DNA of 64,000 bases, from contig NZ_CP097800.1 of the NCBI RefSeq assembly GCF_000612545.2, positions 1 to 64,000 of the forward strand. The letters are read 5' to 3'. This DNA is from Streptomyces sp. PCS3-D2. GTDB taxonomy: Bacteria > Actinomycetota > Actinomycetes > Streptomycetales > Streptomycetaceae. Each line of letters begins with the position of its first letter. The stretch's first letter is position 1. The notes beneath the pieces were generated by a model. It did not search any database and was not told the DNA's origin. It saw nothing but the letters and a program-made list of their open reading frames with translations. A program made the position numbers and the translations under genes. Positions 61,193-64,000 of this stretch are shown piece after piece.

Positions 61193-61774
61193 TCAGCTCA
61201 CCGTCTCGTGACCGGAGGGCTGGGTGCCGCGGGGCCTGGGAACCGGGTCGGGTACGGGCGCCTGCCCGTACTGGGCGGCCTGGGCGGCCTGGGCGGTGAA
61301 CATCCCCTGGTACAGGCCGCCCGTGCGGGCCATCAGATCCTCGTGGGTGCCGTCCTCGACGACACAGCCTTGATCGAGGACGTGGATGTGGTCGGCGTGC
61401 ATGGTCGCGGCGGTGGCGACCACGCCGAGAGCACTGTGGTCGCCACCGCCGCGACCGCGAGCACGACCCGGGACGGCAGCGCGTCGTGGAGCTTGTCCAC
61501 GGTGGGACCGTCGGCGAACCACTGCGCCAGGACGCCGTTGACCGCGACCAGCCCCCCACGCTGCCGTGGCGCCCTGCCCGAGCTCGGCCGACACAACCCC
61601 CAACAGGGCGCGCCGGTCCGCCTTCCAGCCGGTGCGCAGCACCATGCCCACCATGTGCGGCAGCGCGGCCGCCATGCGCCCGAACTTCATCCGGGTCAGC
61701 GGCCCTTCGTGACGGACGTAGGACTGGTCGTAGCGCAGTCGGCCGCCGTACAGCTCCCGCTCGGCATCCGACAT
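61193..61774 (-). pseudogene. ABC exporter (fused permease-ATPase) with large internal deletion
   Basis: MSDAERELYGGRLRYDQSYV, KFGRMAAALPHMVGMVLRTG and KADRRALLGVVSAELGQGA form the permease N-terminus. After a shift, GLVAVNGVLAQWFADGPTVD and ALPSRVVLAVAAVATTVLSA continue it. The sequence then jumps to the very end of the ATPase: ADHIHVLDQGCVVEDGTHED then LMARTGGLYQGMFTAQAAQA (the segment after the H-loop). Walker A, the signature motif and Walker B are all missing, about 400 residues, so it cannot work. Confidence 0.8.
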
Positions 61775-62628
61775 ACTCTCCGTGTCTTCGACCCTCGGGC
61801 CGCTTCCGATCGTGTCGCTGCCCGGTTCGACCGGCGTCAACGTGTTCCCCCTTCGTGGGCATGGTGGCGTCCCCGTGTTCAACGACGCCGCGGGATTTCG
61901 AGCACCTGTTCCTTTCGGACGCGTTGCGCACCCTGTGATTCAGCGGTTTCCCGAAGGTGCGCAGTGCACCGACCCTTGCCGCGCAAGAACTGTCGGTCGG
62001 GGTGGATTGGCCGAAACGCCGACGTTCCGCCGCAGCGGCAGCACGCGGTCAGCAACAGCTCTCGCCTGATCCCTCGCTTGTGCGTTGTCGCCAGCCGACC
62101 CGTGCGCGGGGGGCCGGGGTGACCAGGGGCACCTGGCCCGTGAGGGGCATCGGTCTGTGTCCAGCCGTTCGTGGGACACTTCGCCGGGGATTCCAGGTCC
62201 TGTTGGAACCGATGGGTCGCGTAGCGACGGAGACGGCTCAGACCGCGGTCGATGGTGGCCGGGGTTTAAGCGAGGTTGATCCGCCGGAGCCGACTACCGG
62301 ATGACAGCGCCTCCCGGGTGGCGGTGGTGCCGCCGTAGGCAGCAGTCGGCACGGTTGCCCGGCCGTTCCGCGGGGAGGCGGGCCCGAATCGCCTGGTTCC
62401 TCGGCCCGAACACCGGCTCCGAACCCCCCAGGGCTACGGAGCCGGCCCGGCTGGAGTCGGGCCCGTACCCGCCTTATCGAGTCGTCCGCACCCTCGGGGC
62501 CGGTTGCGCGCGGGGGACGGCGCCGGCTCATGCAGGGCTCCGACGATGGTGCGTAGGGGGCGGACACACACGGCGCATCCCGCCCTGACGAAGGCGCCCC
62601 GGGGACGGGAACAGCGACGGGGAGGAGG
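61775..62628. other. Gene-free interval
   Basis: About 850 bp with chance frames on both strands and no recognisable gene. It separates the decayed transporter from the downstream (minus-strand) end of the ligase operon. Confidence 0.5.
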
Positions 62629-63726
62629 TCAGTACAGGCCTTCGGGGGCCGAACTGGTGGTCTGGAGGGGGCGGACGTTGGCGACGCCGTCGGAGGGCCA
62701 GTGTCCGCTGCGATGGCGGAGCGCCTGGTCGCGTTCCAGGATGTTGGGGAGGAAGAGGTCCTCGTGGAGGACGGTCAGCCGGACCTGGCCGACCGAGCCG
62801 GGCGCGACCGGGGCGGCGGGGTCGTCCTTGTCCACCACCGCCATGGTGACCTCCGGGTAGTTCGGGACGTAGCTGATGAGTTCGCCGTCCCGCTCGACGT
62901 CCAGGCAGGCCGCGTTGCCGAAGGTGTTGCCGTACGTCAGTCCGCAGATCCCGCCCTCCAGGGCGGCGGTGAAGGTCCGGTACATGTCGCCGCTGATCTG
63001 GGTGCCGCTCAGGCGTACGCCGTCGAGGGCGGCGACCAGTTCCGGCCGGCGCTGGCGGAGGGCCTGGAAGAGGGCGGGGGTGGTGTTGAGGTAGTGGACC
63101 CGGCCCTGCCGGAGCACGTCGGTGATCTGCTCCAGCAGGTGGGTGGTGTAGTCGCCGACCTCGGCCAGCCGTCCGGCCCGGATGAGGCGCTTGACCCACC
63201 GCGGGTCCATGTCCACGGCGTACACCTGGCCGGCGTGGAGTTCCGAGACCTCCCGGACGCCGTTGCCGATCAGGTGCGGTCCGGTGGGGGTGGCCTGGAG
63301 CCAGGCGCGGCCCGGCGCGAAGCCCTCCCGTACGAAGGACCAGCGGCGCCAGATCGCCCGGTGCAGCAGCATGTCCGAGGTGTAGAACACCCGGCAGGGG
63401 GTGCCGGTGGTGCCGCCGCTGTCCCAGACCCGCCCGGCGAGCGGCCGGGGCACGGCCAGCGGGACGAGGTCCGCCGGGTCCTCCTCGCGGAGGCGGTCGA
63501 GCGGGAACGGGCCGAAGGCCGTGAGCTCGTCGTAGCGGGTGATGTCGCGCGGGTCGAAGTCCAGCTTGGCGGCGCGGCCCAGCCAGTAGGGGCTGCCGGC
63601 CACCGGGTCGAAGTGCCGCCGGACCACGGTACGGGTCCACGCGTCGAGGTCGGTGTCCAGCCGGCGCGCGACGTAGGCGTCCGGGTCGACGGGGGTGCCG
63701 GGGTCGGCGCGGGTGGCGGCGGTCAT
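62629..63726 (-). CDS. PaaK-like AMP-dependent ligase / adenylating enzyme
   Basis: 365 residues, intact. The fold follows phenylacetate-CoA ligase-type enzymes: YWLGRAAKLDFDPRDITRYD, the P-loop-like VWDSGGTTGTPCRVFYTSD, HYLNTTPALFQALRQRRPEL, SGTQISGDMYRTFTAALEGG, CGLTYGNTFGNAACLDV and the acidic LTVLHEDLFLPNILERD (ATP-ribose-binding type). It is shorter than PaaK (about 430) and lacks most of the C-terminal lid, as in EhpF-like enzymes of secondary metabolism. It would activate an aryl or acyl acid as adenylate. Its start overlaps the upstream gene (ATGA). Confidence 0.82.
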   Translation of the reverse strand: MTAATRADPGTPVDPDAYVARRLDTDLDAWTRTVVRRHFDPVAGSPYWLGRAAKLDFDPRDITRYDELTAFGPFPLDRLREEDPADLVPLAVPRPLAGRVWDSGGTTGTPCRVFYTSDMLLHRAIWRRWSFVREGFAPGRAWLQATPTGPHLIGNGVREVSELHAGQVYAVDMDPRWVKRLIRAGRLAEVGDYTTHLLEQITDVLRQGRVHYLNTTPALFQALRQRRPELVAALDGVRLSGTQISGDMYRTFTAALEGGICGLTYGNTFGNAACLDVERDGELISYVPNYPEVTMAVVDKDDPAAPVAPGSVGQVRLTVLHEDLFLPNILERDQALRHRSGHWPSDGVANVRPLQTTSSAPEGLY

Positions 63727-64000
63727 GACAGCGCCGTGGCGCCGGTGAGGTCGATGCCGAGGTCGTAGGCGGTGGTCAGGGCCTGCTCGATGTGCTCCGG
63801 CCGCTCGATGTGCACCACCGGGAAGGGGAACGCGAGGATGCCTTCGGGGATCGACGGGCCCATCACGAGGCCGAGCTGTACACCGTGCTCCTTCATGCCG
63901 TCGTAGACGTCGACCAGGCTGATCGGATCCGTGGAGTTGCGCTGGAAGAGGTCCCGGACGTCGTCCGCGGAGCGCAGGACCTTGGGTTCCAGGCAGGACA
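63723..64000 (-). CDS. Unidentified gene, C-terminal 92 residues
   Basis: The frame enters from the right edge and ends at TGA 63723-63725, overlapping the ligase start by 4 bp, so the two are translationally coupled. Visible sequence: LEPKVLRSADDVRDLFQRNS, LVDVYDGMKEHGVQLGLVMG, PSIPEGILAFPFPVVHIERP, EHIEQALTTAYDLGIDLTG. I do not recognise a family from this end. Joint transcription with the adenylating enzyme suggests a biosynthetic operon. Confidence 0.7.
   Translation of the reverse strand, partial: SCLEPKVLRSADDVRDLFQRNSTDPISLVDVYDGMKEHGVQLGLVMGPSIPEGILAFPFPVVHIERPEHIEQALTTAYDLGIDLTGATALS

Overview
The window is very GC-rich, uses GTG as well as ATG starts, and carries families typical of Streptomyces: a LAL-type LuxR regulator, PIG-L deacetylase, DUF6777 and PASTA lipoprotein, LLM flavin oxidoreductase, NarL-type two-component pair, and IS5, IS110, IS256 and IS6 transposase remnants. 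It is best read as accessory, probably arm-located, DNA from a Streptomyces or close relative. That is inference: no rRNA or core marker is present.

Region 1 (1-15.2 kb): a molybdopterin oxidoreductase running off the left edge, a DUF2975/HTH pair behind a palindromic operator candidate, an NlpC/P60 hydrolase, a rhomboid-like membrane protein, a divergent cupin/LysR pair, a secreted ricin-type ribosome-inactivating protein, an AraC regulator divergent from a LAL regulator, a deoxynucleoside kinase, a eukaryote-type eIF5A homologue, a transglycosylase-like protein and a PuuE-type allantoinase. Almost every gene here is split by single-base indels while homology continues in the next frame. Sequence error explains this better than gene decay.

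Region 2 (15.2-24.7 kb): an atypical tRNA-Trp(CCA), a lysine-rich secreted protein, a MerR/effector-domain regulator, and two paralogous secreted proteins built from a 12-residue Gly/Asn/Thr/Gln repeat, each closed by a similar hairpin. An LLM oxidoreductase and a lamin-tail protein follow. A CGGGGCTTGAC motif occurs three times around these genes.

Region 3 (24.9-34.5 kb): a DUF6056 membrane protein divergent from a GH15-like glycosidase, a PIG-L deacetylase with a Pro-Thr tail, a 1.75-kb repeat-rich gene desert, and an orphan sugar-binding lipoprotein behind a LacI-type palindrome.

Region 4 (34.7-44.5 kb): a mobile-element graveyard. The two ends of an IS256-type transposase lie about 8 kb apart, with two decayed IS5 elements, a DUF6777 lipoprotein and a large STAND-type ATPase between them. 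Just outside lies a truncated CD-NTase-like (CBASS-type) nucleotidyltransferase.

Region 5 (44.5-56.1 kb): an M6-like metalloprotease, a thioredoxin fused to a DsbD-like tail, a DUF418/histidine kinase/response regulator operon, IS fragments, and a 1369-residue protein I do not recognise.

Region 6 (56.5-64 kb): two divergent intact IS110 transposases, a dehydrogenase stub, a three-domain NUDIX protein, an internally deleted ABC transporter, and a PaaK-like AMP ligase translationally coupled to a gene that runs off the right edge, probably the start of a biosynthetic cluster.
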